A stretch of DNA of 64,000 bases from Lytechinus variegatus. Lineage: Eukaryota; Echinodermata; Echinoidea; Temnopleuroida; Toxopneustidae. The stretch covers positions 4,833,059 to 4,897,058 of the forward strand of contig NC_054744.1 in NCBI RefSeq assembly GCF_018143015.1, written 5' to 3'. Below the pieces are notes generated by a model that did no database searches, was not told the DNA's origin, and saw nothing but the letters and a program-made list of their open reading frames with translations. The position numbers and the translations under genes were made by a program. The number at the start of each line of letters is the position of its first letter. Position 1 is the stretch's first letter. Of the stretch, positions 24,701-34,665 are shown piece by piece.

Positions 24701-27700
24701 AAGTCATCTAGGGTGTCACATGACATTTGCTCCGGTCTTAATACCTGACAAGGCATAATGTTAGAATTAGGATTGCAATAGATTTTTGGGTTCAGAATAA
24801 AGCATAGATGAGGTTTAGGGTTTATTCAGTTTTGTAGACCATAGGGCCCATTTATGGCTTAACGTGCCGATTTTCCATCGGAGCATATGTCGCCGGAGCA
24901 AATGTCATGGAACATGTCTTGAGGTTGCCCTGGACTTGAAGATGATTACTGATGTCTGGGATGATATCTGGGGGGTGTTTCACAAAGATTTAAGTATGAC
25001 TTAGAGTCGCACTTAAATGTCTAGTTGCGCATAGTATAAAAGGCATGACAGCATTGGTCAGATCATGCCAAGAGGACACGCACTACTGTGCATTGATCAA
25101 TAAGATTGCGCGTTGCATATGATTTACGCGTCAACATTTAAGTGCGGCCTAAGTCATACTTAAATCTTTGTGAAACACGCCCCTGGTGTAGTATGATTAT
25201 ATGAATAAGACACTCACCTCAAAAGCTGCCACCTCAGGAGGCATGGAAGCCACAGCATTACGTGCCGACGACACTGGCTGTGGTTTGGACGATGCCTTGG
25301 TGGGCATGGGGATGGTTATTGGGGGCGCTTGGGCCCAGGATTCAAACCTCTTTTCGAGAGCGGATACCTCTTGCCATAACGTCTTCTCTTCTTTCATCAG
25401 TTCTTCGTAACTACCAATAAACAAGTTTAACAATAACAAAATGTAAACGGGATCTCGACTCTAACTAAATGTCGTAAAATTGCTCAAGCCCTCATTTCTT
25501 TGTCAGCATTCAACAACTCTGCAGCGACTGTGGCATAGGTTCTTTCATTGATACTTGCTAATAGCACTGATTAGGATGAGCTTAAAAAGTTCACCATTCA
25601 ACTTTTGGGTAATTAAGATTAAAAGACGATCTTCAAAAATTCTAATTTTTAATCACCTTCCAACAATAAAGGAAAGGTCAATGTGGTATTAAATATACTG
25701 GCCCTTTAACCCTAAATCTCCTGGGTTTTTTTTATTCTTGTCATTCTGGGGGGGAGGGCATTATGGCCCCCCCTTAAGATCTCAGTCGCGGATTGCGCGA
25801 TCACCACACAAATTTGCATGAAGGTAGAGAATGATGTAATCTACACAGTTGCATAGGTAATTTCACTGAATTCATATATTTTTATTTTATATGAATTAAT
25901 TATGCTAATTTATTCATGAAATCATACTTATTGCTCTGATTCACTAAAGAAAGCTAGAATGCTATTTTTTGGTGAAAATATTCTTTATAGCATTCCTAAC
26001 AATTGTGAATGAAAATAATTCTGGTACCAAGACCGATTTCTTATGTATTTTGTTTTTTTTAATTTCTTATGTATTTCTCTAATTTTTACCTTTTATTTTC
26101 TATTGTTTTTTTGATGGAAATCATTCCAGACTTAATTCTGATCATAAACAAGGCAAAATCAATTAAGTTTAATGAGTAAAAATAGAAATAATGATACATT
26201 TATGAATTTTGGCTAAATACACAATTTGCATTGGATTTGTACATGAAATCACGTTTATGAGCAATTTTGGGTCTGACATGCACTTAAATTAATGTTGCGT
26301 AATGTCGTAACCGCGTACCCGGGCATCACAAATTTGAGACTTGAAAGTAAAAAGTCAGTGAGCGGTGAGGTCAAAAAATTTTGCGCAGCAGATATATCGC
26401 GGAAATTGTCGAGGGGGGGGCCAGTATGCCCCCCCCTCCCCGGGAGAATTAGGGTTAAAGACTTTGGTATTACTCGGCCAGGGAACATTGGATCAGTGAT
26501 ACGCTGGCGCTCTACCACTGAGCTGAGCTACCATGCCCGGTCAATAAATACTCACATTGTTCTCTGTTGATCCTTGAAAGAGTTGATGACACTCTCAATA
26601 TCCTCCATTGTCTCCTTTAGCTTCTCTACAACTGCAATTGATAAAATAATTCATTAACACTCACCAGGCCTGGGGGCCGTTGCAGAAAGAGTTGCGTTAA
26701 AACACAAGTCAAAAAATCAATCGCAAGTCCAAAATGCGCGCTGTTGATTGGTTGAAAATGAAGTTATGCATGATTTTTAGAGATGCGTTTGATTGCAACT
26801 CTTTCTGCAATGGGCCCCTGGACTTTTAAAAACTGTAATGAAGTTTGTACTAACCATAATCTATCTTGATTTAATATTAATTCTAAATTTATTTGCATAC
26901 TATGTGTGATTTATATGCCTTTTTTCAAATTTCACTTTCCATTTTATTCCTCTCCTATTCACCTACATGTACGTTCGTAACTTGCCTCCCCCCCCCCCTC
27001 CATTTTGTTCTGTTACTGGTTCCCTTCTTTCTCCTCTTTTTTTCGTTGGCTTTTCCTATTGCCCTTTTTTCCTATTGCTATCAATCTTTGATCATGATTA
27101 TTTGGTGTATTTCATTATGTGATGTAAATTCCACTAAATTCATCTTTGGGCTGCCACATTGTGGTTTTTAATAAATAAATACCTTTTCAAGTTCCAGTTT
27201 GAATAGATATTTTCATAAAGTATTCACGGGTGGAAAAGGTGATGGGCAAAGTTTCTTAAATCATTTAAAGGTCAAATCCACCCCAAAACTGTTTGAATGC
27301 TTGAATCAATAGAGAAAAATCAAACAAGCATAATGCTGAAAATTTCATCAAAATCTGATGTAAAATAGGAAAGATATGACATGTTAAAATTTCGCTTGTA
27401 TTTTCACAGAACAGTGTGCATAACTCTGTGACATAAAAATGAGAGAGATGATGATGCCCTTCACTCAATATTTCTTTTGTTTTTTAAAGAAAATTTCATT
27501 GTTATCCTTGTTGGATATTTTTGTTGGGGTGGAGTTTTCTTTTAAATATGTGGAGACCAGATATGTGAACGAAATTAATTGTAGAGAAGGGAAACAGAGG
27601 TTAACTTACATTCTGGGGTAGGTTTCACATTCTGTAGCTGGTGTTGGAATTTATCCACGGTACTCCTCATCTTTTCCAGCTGCCCTCTGACTTTCACCTC

Positions 27701-30700
27701 TATTCAATTGAAACAAAAACACCAGGATAGTTCAACAACAATTTTCATTTTTTACCCCCTTCCTGGGGACTGAGTTGTAATATGGGGAGCGGTGTATCAG
27801 ACTGCTATGTCCCTCATTGCTAAGATTCAGTACCGGTAATTAAAAACCCCTGAAACTTGGCAATGACGGTTTGGTGTTCACATCCTCGCTCTCAGAGATT
27901 AGTCTGCTGGGCAAACCCTTCACTCGAGTTAAGGGTCTGAATGTGCAGCCTACTCATGCCTTGTGTACTGAAGGCCCTCGAACAGCAAGTTTTGTATGTG
28001 CTAGTCTTTGCGTGGAGGCACACTTGTTGATCAAAGTTCCAATCAGGGTCTGCGCCTGCAGACTACTCAGAGATGGTCCCTGCTCGGTTCTCCGGAATTT
28101 GGTCAAGCGCACTTCTTATGAAATATGTACCCCTTCATGTTTTTATGCTCAAAACTTTTAGATTTTGATATTGTTTTTGCAAATGTTGTTATTGCGATTT
28201 GTCTTCTTTGTAATTTATCATTGTTGCCCTGCATGTAGTTATTCGTTTGTGACCTTGACTTAATTCCTTTTTATTATGTACACACCTATGAATATTGAAT
28301 TAAGTGTTGATTAATCAATGTCATTTATATAGTGCCATTAATCTGGATATAATCTATCCTGAAATGCACTATTATCATAAATCCCGGCTTTGAGCTGCCA
28401 CGACATGCACTCAAGGAATTAATCCTGCAGGGTACCCATTCACCTCACCCGGGTTGAGTCAATATGGGTAAATCTCTTCCTGAAAGAAAAACGTGCCATG
28501 GCTAGCATTCGAACCCACAACCCTAAAAATTAGACAATGAGAGTCAGGACCACTATACCACTAGGGAATGTAAGACTGTTTGAGTACCGTATGTCTTTGT
28601 CTACCCCTTTTATACATAATACTCCATCATAAACATTTCTATGGAATTTCCAAGATGCAAGTGTTATGATATTTTTTGAGAATTGTGGAAAATTTCCACA
28701 TCTGTAAATGACCTATTTAAAGGTCCATGGACACTAATTCTTTTATTTTAAATACATTAATGAATATTTTTTTAAAAACATAAGTTTCCTTTCAGTTGAT
28801 CGTTTTGTTGACTCACTTTCATTTTTCCTGTCGTTGACTGTCTTGGATTCCAATTCTTCCAAAGGAAGGTAGTCTTGTCTAAACTCACTCCGCTTGCTGT
28901 AGACATGTGCTTGTTTTTCTCTTTCTAGAGCAGCAATCCTGACCAAACAAAAGGAATAAGGAATGAAATTTAAAGAATTAACAAATGATCATGGCACTAG
29001 AGGGAAGTTGGTATTACCTCTCATAAATTTCCTCTATTAACTTTCCAGGTCACACAATTTTTTTTTCTAAATTCCATTTTATTATACAACAGACCTGAAA
29101 CTTGATAAAAATTTTTATTTCATTGTCCCAGGTATATTTCCTAGCTGACACACCAGAAAAAAATATATATACAAAAGGGAATTGTAATTATTTTTATCGC
29201 TGTTTGTTCTTGTTAATTCAAACTCTTTACTAGTTTGCTGATTTGGTTGATTTTAAAATCTTTGTTTCTTGCAATCCAAAAGTTGATATTGGTATCTTTT
29301 CAGTAATGAATGCTAAACAGGAAGTAGCCTTGAAGGACCAATGTTTTTTTTTTTGTTACTCCCTCACACTTTATGTACTCAAAATTTAATAATTGTCATG
29401 GTTGTTTTACTTATTACAGAATCATTTGATCTGATCTCGTTCTACATACTTATCTTGTTGCTTGTTTAGAGAGAGATGTGAAAATAAATGAATTTAAGAT
29501 TTGAAATTTATGCAAAAGACCGAATATCACATCCTTTTCAAATGAAATTATTTATTTCTTAAAACAGATATACGGTACCAGTCACAATTTTTTGACTGTT
29601 TACCTGTTTCAACCAGAGAACAATTCATTCACTGGACTGAATCTATTTTTTGTACAGTTAGGTAAACAGGACTGTGACTGGTAGTGTAATTACATTCTAT
29701 AAGTATAAGCTAAGAAGAAATCAAAAGTGATGGAAATTGAATGAATTACTTTTTCTCGAGCTGGTCAAGCTCCCTTAGCAGTTCAATTTTCTTGACTTGA
29801 TCCGGAGAGCTCTTGTGGATCCAGTTGGCTTTATTGCCTGTTCTTGATGATGTTCTGCCACTGTTCATTCTGGAAGAGCTCCTTGATGAGGATCTTCCAC
29901 TGTCTATCTTTGCTTTCTGTCAAAGGGTTGGAACAATGCTCATTTAGTTTGGAAGTGGATCGCAACACCAATCTATTTTCATAAACTCATTCATATCAAA
30001 TACATGAAAGGGCCTACATTACTTCCTTGAGTAATCATTCTTCTATCATAAATGTATTCCTACAATGTACATGTAAATGCATGTAGTGTGTATATATGTA
30101 AGACTATCTAAACCTATTGACTTTACCCAGATTACCAAAGAGTGCTGATGATCTACACAGTCGTGCTTCCAGTTTACTGCCTTTATCCTTCTCAGTAGTT
30201 GGGTATCTTCATAAATGTAGCACAAGCAGTCTAGCTAAGAATATATTATGTTATCAGCTTCAAATCGCATCGTTTTCGCATACGTGCAAGATTTTGGTTG
30301 CTCACATATATTTTAAGATGGTATTGTATTATAACTATGATATCCAATATCTACCTCAGGTGATGGTTCGTGTACACTACACTATACTTCACAAACCATC
30401 AGGGAGAGCCAATACATCTAAAATATTAATTTAAAATCAATTTAGATCACCAGTTTTTTTTGCAGGGTGCATTTACTTTAAAAATTTAATGTTTTCCCCA
30501 AATCAGCCTGTTTTATCCCCACACTTTTCATCATCATCATCGTGGCTTCAGACACGCTAATTAATTCTTAAAATGATGAAAAATTATCAACTGCACATTT
30601 TAAAAGCCTTTCTTAAACTAAACTTAAAGACCCCCTAATAATAGTACTAATATTACCAAAATAATGTAACATTTTTTACTAAAAATAGGTCATCAGTGAC

Positions 30701-31578
30701 AGTGATTTCATTGTGTTCTCAACTTTCCCCACATAATTGACGTTACCATTTTCAACTGACCAAAATATTTAACATGCAGAGAGGGGTGCGATTGAAAAAT
30801 GGAAGTGATTAAGTGATATCATAAAAAAGAAAAACGATTTCAAAAATATATTTACAAGAACTGTCTAACTAGTACTAGTAACAACAAACATTTAGAGTAA
30901 GATTCTTCTAACAAGCAACGTCATATCGCGGTGTACCATAATCTAAATTTAAATGACAATATCAAAATAATTTTTTTCTAAATATGATCACGGAGTCCTA
31001 AAGGGCAAGGCTATGATGAGTGAGTCAGTGGCTGCCTGTCATGCCAGTGGCAGTGGTGCGTAGCTTTTTAAAGTTTCTTTTAGTTAATTCACGGAATTGC
31101 GGAATTACACCCATAGCCATTGTAGATCTAGCCTATATTCTAGATCTATGTCAGTTGTGTTTGATAAATCATAGTTTAACTTTAAGACTAAGTAAGAGTT
31201 AAGACTGAATTCATGAAATGTGTTCAGTAATACTACTAGTACGATCCACCACACATGCAAGCGAGGTTAGCTCACTGTCACTCACACAAGCATGCGAGGT
31301 TAGCCATGATGTAGTATACTACGGATCATGAGACATAACGATCCACTACGCCTACCATAGTCCATACACAGAAAAAAACATGTGGGGATGGGTATAACAA
31401 AGATTCATATTTTTTCTGCATTTCACACTAATAAAACCAGAATTCATGAGTAGAAAATGCAATTAAATGCAAATATTTATACAATACATGTGAAACATGG
31501 AAATCCAAGAAATAAATAATTGTTTAACGTTGTTAGAGATGTTATTATTATTTATTTTTTACTCACGGGTGCTGCCAT
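15546..31578 (-). CDS. CCDC112: CCDC112 orthologue, 12 coding exons, 508 aa (gene span)
   Basis: Joining the twelve exons listed separately gives 1527 nt (508 residues plus TGA) with every phase consistent. Seen: a serine-rich N-terminus, then charged coiled coil through most of the protein, with a proline-rich linker in exon 6 and a non-coiled C-terminal tail. Family knowledge, recalled rather than searched: segments fall in the same order as in vertebrate CCDC112, including VKPTPE-FVEKL, YEELMKEEKT, QTGGHRGGWDEYDH, FMDE..LPG....HENWYQ and the tail RDPTRLYQLTAGWKERKK followed by GPVLHIPHR. Human isoforms are of similar length. The human protein has been linked to centriolar satellites and cilium formation, so a role at the centrosome or cilium base is inferred here. 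Introns are large and packed with repeats. The start codon in exon 1 is the least certain part. Confidence 0.92.
15787..16047 (+). mobile_element. tRNA-derived SINE
   Basis: A box TAGTCTAGTGGC and B box GAGGGTTCGATTCTC head a body with GGTTAGATGAATGGGTACCC, ending GTGCTTTATAAATCCAGC and a TTATTATCATT tail. It lies in the last CCDC112 intron, opposite in orientation to the gene. Confidence 0.85.
16366..16611 (-). CDS. CCDC112: CCDC112 exon 11
   Basis: 246 nt between acceptor GATGATAG and donor CAG|GTGGGT. It encodes coiled coil with ERVRFLERDKRQMEERLA, the counterpart of the vertebrate ISRFQERD block. The frame stays open past the donor to a TGA at 16330. Splicing at 16366 is preferred because the next exon restores the conserved tail in the same phase. 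Confidence 0.9.
16919..17032. repeat. AAT/GAT-rich microsatellite
   Basis: Imperfect (ATAATG)n and (AATAAT)n in the CCDC112 intron between exons 11 and 10. The rest of this intron (16612-17774) shows no gene. Confidence 0.85.
17775..17870 (-). CDS. CCDC112: CCDC112 exon 10
   Basis: The acceptor TCTTCCAG and donor GTAAGC bound 96 nt. It encodes 32 residues of almost pure charged coiled coil, including VQKELEKAEEEERKLEEEYK. It is placed by phase and position more than by unique similarity. Confidence 0.88.
17917..18160. repeat. CAT/CTC trinucleotide array
   Basis: Irregular (CAT)n with CTC, CAG and CAC blocks in the CCDC112 intron between exons 10 and 9. Confidence 0.93.
18311..18650. repeat. 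CAT/CAC array with ~90-bp higher-order unit
   Basis: Three blocks share ACTAATACCAACACAACC, then CACCACCATCATCATC and TTTATCATCAT. Same intron as the preceding array, ending 66 bases from exon 9. Confidence 0.9.
18716..18856 (-). CDS. CCDC112: CCDC112 exon 9
   Basis: The acceptor TTTGACAG and donor GTAAGT bound 141 nt (47 codons). It encodes Glu/Lys-rich coiled coil ending YEKLNAWK, comparable to the EAWK motif of vertebrate CCDC112. Confidence 0.9.
19001..19210 (+). mobile_element. tRNA-derived SINE with intact A and B boxes
   Basis: The head has TAGCTCAGTCGGTAGAGC (A box) and GGGTTCAATTCCC (B box) with a cloverleaf-like spacing, followed by a non-tRNA body containing CCTTCGGAGAGGACCTTAAG. 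It lies in the CCDC112 intron between exons 9 and 8. The acceptor arms pair poorly and the body is attached, so this is a SINE and not a working tRNA gene. Confidence 0.82.
19478..20086. mobile_element. TTAAAGGTCAAGTCCACC inverted-repeat element, full length
   Basis: Ends TTAAAGGTCAAGTCCACC and GTGGACTTGTCCTTTAA. The inverted arms extend about 200 bp each (for example ACATCCGATTTTGATGAAAT and its inverse), so the element folds into a long hairpin. No coding frame. In the CCDC112 intron between exons 9 and 8. Confidence 0.85.
20095..20668. mobile_element. CCCTAAA-family fragment, inverse orientation
   Basis: Shares the AAATTACGCAACATTTTG, AAAAATTGCTCAAAAACG and TTGTGCGATCAAGGCC landmarks. Right boundary decayed. 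Directly abuts the TTAA element 19478-20086. Confidence 0.55.
21079..21228 (-). CDS. CCDC112: CCDC112 exon 8
   Basis: The acceptor TTTTCTAG and donor GTAAGC bound 150 nt, phase 0. The product includes RPAFMDEAAVSLPGRDMIDV and then HENWYQEYSTLLQRKKDAIQ KW. The HExWYQ...L..RKK.xIQxW pattern is a family signature. Confidence 0.93.
22589..22663 (-). CDS. CCDC112: CCDC112 exon 7
   Basis: The acceptor TTTTGCAG and donor GTGAGA bound 75 nt (25 codons, phase 0 at both ends). The product begins QTGGHRGGWDEYDHSTFMKI. The vertebrate protein has QTGG..G.WDDYDH..F.K at this point. The exon is too short to show up as a long open frame. Confidence 0.93.
22915..23640. repeat. Purine-rich tandem repeat, three ~250-270 bp units
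   Basis: Anchor words ATGGAAAGAAATAGTAATGA and CTCTCTAGTCTGATATCA recur at about 23053, 23301 and 23573. Between them lie GA-rich runs of varying composition. In the CCDC112 intron between exons 7 and 6. Confidence 0.85.
24970..25184. mobile_element. GGGGTGTTTCACAAAGATT inverted-repeat element
   Basis: The ends are GGGTGTTTCACAAAGATTTA and inverted TAAATCTTTGTGAAACACGC. The arms continue AGTATGACTTAG / CTAAGTCATACT. In the CCDC112 intron between exons 7 and 6, 34 bases beyond exon 6. Confidence 0.85.
25218..25410 (-). CDS. CCDC112: CCDC112 exon 6
   Basis: The acceptor TTGGTAG and donor GTGAGT bound 193 nt. It opens with YEELMKEEKT, a conserved block. It then carries a proline-, serine- and threonine-rich linker (APPITIPMPTKASSKPQP) and ends MPPEVAAFE. 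The linker is the most divergent part compared with vertebrates. Confidence 0.93.
25710..26454. mobile_element. TTAA-flanked non-autonomous element, CCCTAAA ends (second copy)
   Basis: Same family as 34666-35419, flanked by TTAA on both sides. Ends CCCTAAATCTCCTGGG and CCCGGGAGAATTAGGG. Lies in the CCDC112 intron between exons 6 and 5. Confidence 0.78.
26478..26545 (-). mobile_element. tRNA-like A-box fragment
   Basis: On the minus strand, GGTAGCTCAGCTCAGTGG and TAGAGCGCCAGCG resemble a tRNA 5' half. No B box follows. It is cut off next to the TTAA-flanked element ending at 26454. Confidence 0.5.
26556..26631 (-). CDS. CCDC112: CCDC112 exon 5
   Basis: The acceptor ATTGCAG and donor GTGAGT bound 76 nt. 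It encodes VEKLKETMEDIESVINSFKD then QQRT, aligning without gaps to the vertebrate VEKL...MEEIE..IN.FK segment. It ends in phase 2. Confidence 0.93.
26672..26820. mobile_element. GGGGGCCGTTGCAGAAAGAG MITE, copy 1
   Basis: 149 bp with inverted ends GGCCGTTGCAGAAAGAGTTG / CAACTCTTTCTGCAATGGGC. Same family as 50628-50775. In the CCDC112 intron between exons 5 and 4. Confidence 0.85.
27265..27544. mobile_element. Same family, internally deleted copy
   Basis: Left arm TTAAAGGTCAAATCCACC through AATTTCATCAAAATCTG, then a shortened right arm ending GGGGTGGAGTTTTCTTTTAA. In the CCDC112 intron between exons 5 and 4. Confidence 0.78.
27610..27699 (-). CDS. CCDC112: CCDC112 exon 4
   Basis: The acceptor GAATAG and donor GTAAGT bound 90 nt. 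It encodes coiled coil ending in FQHQLQNVKPTPE, one of the best family landmarks. It ends in phase 1, and the split codon is completed as Phe by exon 5. Confidence 0.93.
28312..28567 (-). mobile_element. tRNA-derived SINE
   Basis: On the minus strand, A box TAGTGGTATAGTGG and B box GTGGGTTCGAATGC lead a body with GGTGAATGGGTACCCTGCAG, ending CACTATATAAATGACATTG. Same body plan as the 15.8-kb copy. It lies in the CCDC112 intron between exons 4 and 3. Confidence 0.85.
28817..28938 (-). CDS. CCDC112: CCDC112 exon 3
   Basis: The acceptor TTTGGTCAG and donor GTGAGT bound 122 nt. The product contains EREKQAHVYSKRSEFRQDY followed by LPLEELESK. This corresponds to the vertebrate segment of the same spacing (M-E-K-D-K-H...F-Y...S-D-F-R...LEELE). 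It ends in phase 1. Confidence 0.93.
29573..29687. mobile_element. 115-bp MITE with GTACCAGTCACA ends
   Basis: CGGTACCAGTCACAATTTTT and GTTTACCTG are mirrored by TAGGTAAACAGG and CTGTGACTGGTAG. In CCDC112 intron 2-3, close to exon 2. Confidence 0.75.
29750..29916 (-). CDS. CCDC112: CCDC112 exon 2
   Basis: The acceptor TTTGACAG and donor GTAATT bound 167 nt. It encodes a Ser/Arg-rich stretch (repeated RSSSR and RTSSR words, likely disordered) followed by NWIHKSSPDQVKKIELLREL, which begins the coiled coil. It ends in phase 2, matching exon 3. Confidence 0.88.
31567..31578 (-). CDS. CCDC112: CCDC112 exon 1 (coding part, MAAP)
   Basis: An ATG opens four codons (M A A P) followed directly by a consensus donor GTGAGT. 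It joins exon 2 in phase 0. The exon is too short to prove by itself. It is chosen because exon 2 is open at its 5' end with a good acceptor and needs a phase-0 start upstream. Confidence 0.6.
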
Positions 31579-32622
31579 TTTATCAATCAATTAAAGTTAT
31601 TCATCATCATCGTAAAAAAATGATTAAAAAACTATAAAGTCAATAGCATAGCCTATAAAATAATTTATATGGTAAATATGTTTTTCATTTTTTTTAAATT
31701 AGCAATATGCATATTGTTTGAAAAAATACAATATTATGATTTTAATTTTGGCTGTTCAAATCAGGGCTGTGCGTTTGACAAATCGTCCACTGTAAAATTC
31801 AACCAATTAGACGAAGTTGGAGTCGGTATATATCGCAGTTGCATGAATCTTAGGAATCTCCAAAGAAGTGGAGGGATCAGTGAAACAAGAGAGAGTGGCA
31901 TAAAATAAGCAATTTTTTTAGTGGGATAGACATGGCGTATCTTTGGCAATTGAGTCTTGGAACTCTTGTTGGAATGCTCCTCAGGGAGTGGAGAGGTGCA
32001 TACATTGTATGCGGGCATGCGGATCCGATGACCGGGGTATTACGTCTGTAAAGCGCTTAGAGACGTCCTTCCGACGTATTAAGCGCTGATATAAATGCGG
32101 AATATCATTATTATCTTGACAATTTTGTGGGCCTATATTAAAAGTTGCGATCGAGGTAAAGACACGATCACACTGAAATAAAATTTTTGTGACAAGGGAT
32201 TTCATTCCACAGATTTTTACTAAACAATAACTTCACCTTCTCTGCTGGCTCTATCCTCTTCTTTCCTTTTTTATTTTTATTTCTTGGTCGTGAATTTTTA
32301 TTTTATTTTTTTATTTTTTGGCGGGGGGGGGGGCAAGCGCGGCACAAGCTCCCCTGGCCCCCACCGTACGCCACTGCGCTGCGGTGGGGGCCAGGGTGAG
32401 TTTCAAAAATCTGTCTGTATTGTTTTTTTTATTCTATTTCTTGTTTTCTTCTATTTATGTTTTTAGTTGTATATCATCAAGAATCATAATATTTCCAGTA
32501 AATTGGCATGATACGGGAGATCGGACCCCCCCCCCAAAAAAAAAAAAAATGGCCCGGTGTATATTATGTTCATGTTTGTATATGATTTTATTTCTCTTTA
32601 AAAAATTATTCCTCAGCATATA
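31579..32622. promoter_or_regulatory. Upstream region of CCDC112
   Basis: About 1 kb between the predicted start codon and the 8-kb element. It should contain the 5' UTR and promoter, but no TATA box or other motif stands out. It includes a SINE/LINE tail at 31990-32118 and a G run followed by CCCCTGGCCCCCACCG at 32320-32395. Confidence 0.35.
31990..32118 (+). mobile_element. SINE/LINE 3' tail fragment
   Basis: Contains TAAAGCGCTTAGAGACG, TATTAAGCGCTGATATAAATGC and a short TTATTATC tail, as in the LINE 3' end at 52.8 kb. It lies in the upstream region of CCDC112. Confidence 0.6.
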
Positions 32623-33216
32623 CACTGAAAAGATAACTTTGTCACACGGCCAGATTAATTCGTCAATCGGGGTAAAATAATTTGTTTTGCGATATAACTG
32701 TGAAATGACAAACTCATGGTAGTAACATAACAAATTGATCGAGCACTATTACAAAGTTTCAACTGGTGTTGACAAAAACAAACTTGCGCATGACTGATTT
32801 ATTTGCGTGACGACTCTTCACAACCGTATTTGACAAATCCTCTTCGCGGTCAATGTAGAAATGACGAGTTTAAGTCGGCCATAACGAATTATATTACAAA
32901 TTATTTGCTGAAAAACAAATCAATTTGTTGAGGCAAAATGCATGACAAATTTAGCTCCTGAAGACAGTTCGGGACACCCCGCACATAATCAGCGTCTTCG
33001 AATCACTCGCCGGTCGCCGTGATTTTGCTGCGAAGCAAGGCTTGGGTAGATCGTAAAAGGTAAACTTTTATACTAAAAAAATAAATCAAATGATTAATTA
33101 ATGAATTTGATTGTAGTATATTACTGTGGAGATAACTAGTGTATGAAATTCTATAATAGTGAAGTGTTTTTCACCGAAATATTAGTAAATTGAGTATGCA
33201 TACCTGCATGCTCACG

Positions 33217-33374
33217 GCTACCTCGAGCGAAGTTCCTGCAGACTTCATTCCCGTCTCCACCTACCCGAAAAGTACCGGTACGTGGAGTGGAGTACGGTAC
33301 CGGTACGTGGAGTGGAGTGTACGTTACCGGTAGTGAAGTGGAGTGAAACCTGCATGAACTTCGCTCGAGGTAGC
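33217..33374. repeat. Inverted repeat with internal duplicate
   Basis: GCTACCTCGAGCGAAGTTCC is mirrored by GAACTTCGCTCGAGGTAGC. The loop contains ACCGGTACGTGGAGTGGAGT twice in direct orientation. It lies inside the left third of the 8-kb CACTG element. Confidence 0.78.
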
Positions 33375-34341
33375 ACACGGCGGGACGGGCATCCCATGCA
33401 CAATGACAATACAATGTAGGCCTAAGCTTATAAAATGCGATTGACTCCAACAATGTCGAATGCGTGTACAATGTATACCGTACTGTGTGTGTCTTGCCTG
33501 GTCTTGACCGAGTGTCCTGTACTCACGTACGTGTAGACTATCTAGGCTAGTTTCACCAGTCTAGTAATACGAGGTAGGCCTAGGCCTTTATTTAGGGCCT
33601 AACTTACATGTTTTATGTTAAACTTAGACAATCGTTAAGTTTCGAAAAAAGTACCGGTACGCCTATTATGGGACTAGGCCTAAGTAAATGTAATATCATA
33701 GGCTAGGCCTTGCCCCGGGGACCCCGACACGTCTTCAGTACGTGTTCGGGCTGCCGCAGTAAAGGCTAGGCCCTACTTGTTATCAGTCAATATTTGTACT
33801 CAAATTCAATAAGTAGCAATAAGGAGAGACCTGTCTGGACTGCAGACTGTTAGTGTTTGCTACACTCATGTCTCATGACAGTCAATTGTTGGCCCAGGCC
33901 TAACTTACTTGCTGACTGCCATATAATTGCCAGGCCTTTTGACATGGCCTACATGTATCTACAAATTAATCCGACTTTGCACATTCCTATGCCCCACCGA
34001 CGTCATTACGGGGGCAATTTACACATAAACTAGCATAGTTCGCTTAGATTTCGATTTGCGATGTTCACTGTCGCAAGCCACATGAACCCTACCAAAGATG
34101 GTAGGGTTTATGATTACAATTTTATAAAATTAATGCCTGAAGTACTCTAAACAAGATGTGTACAGGAGTGTGTTTGTGGTTATGATAAGCTAGCTGATTT
34201 ACAGGCTGAAGCTGTATCTTTCTTGTCAGTAAAATTATAAATCCAATCAGCCTGTCACTATAAACACCAATAAGTTAACATGTTCAACAACACCAGCATT
34301 AATCTAGTGAACAGGGGTCATGATGTTTTTCATATTTTCAG

Positions 34342-34497
34342 TTTCTTGCAGAGTTTCGCAGGATTCATGGTGAGGACCTAATCACACTGTTCAACCAAGG
34401 ACTACGAAGACTGGCAGAACCCCTTTCTGGACTTCACAAAGATAGATGCAAATGAGCCAAGAAAGATGTGACAGTTTACTTCCCGGAAGCTAAGAAG
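34342..34497 (+). CDS. Candidate exon of an unrecognised gene inside the 8-kb element
   Basis: A TTTTCAG acceptor (with alternatives 10 and 20 bases on) leads into an open frame encoding EFRRIHGEDLITLFNQGLRR and LAEPLSGLHKDRCK. The frame stops at TGA about 45 bases before a possible donor (AAG|GTATTC). It may be a broken or mispredicted exon. No family is recognised. Confidence 0.3.
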
Positions 34498-34665
34498 GTA
34501 TTCTGTTATTCGGATTTTTTTAATTTGTAACATCACACATTAAAAACCCAAAATGTTATACAATGGAAAAATAATTCATAACATTATTCTCTTATTACAA
34601 TGGATAATTATCTCTTCATTCCAGGGTGCCACACATGACAAAAGGAAACTGTAAATACACTTTAA

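Noticed and set aside
31669-32018. Short frames on both strands upstream of CCDC112
   Set aside because: Under 90 codons, no recognised motif, no supporting splice sites, and partly overlapping a SINE tail.
32623-32950. Left end of the 8-kb element as an independent MITE
   Set aside because: No second inverted terminus is visible within about 2 kb to the right; the only match is at 40664. It remains possible and is named as the alternative.
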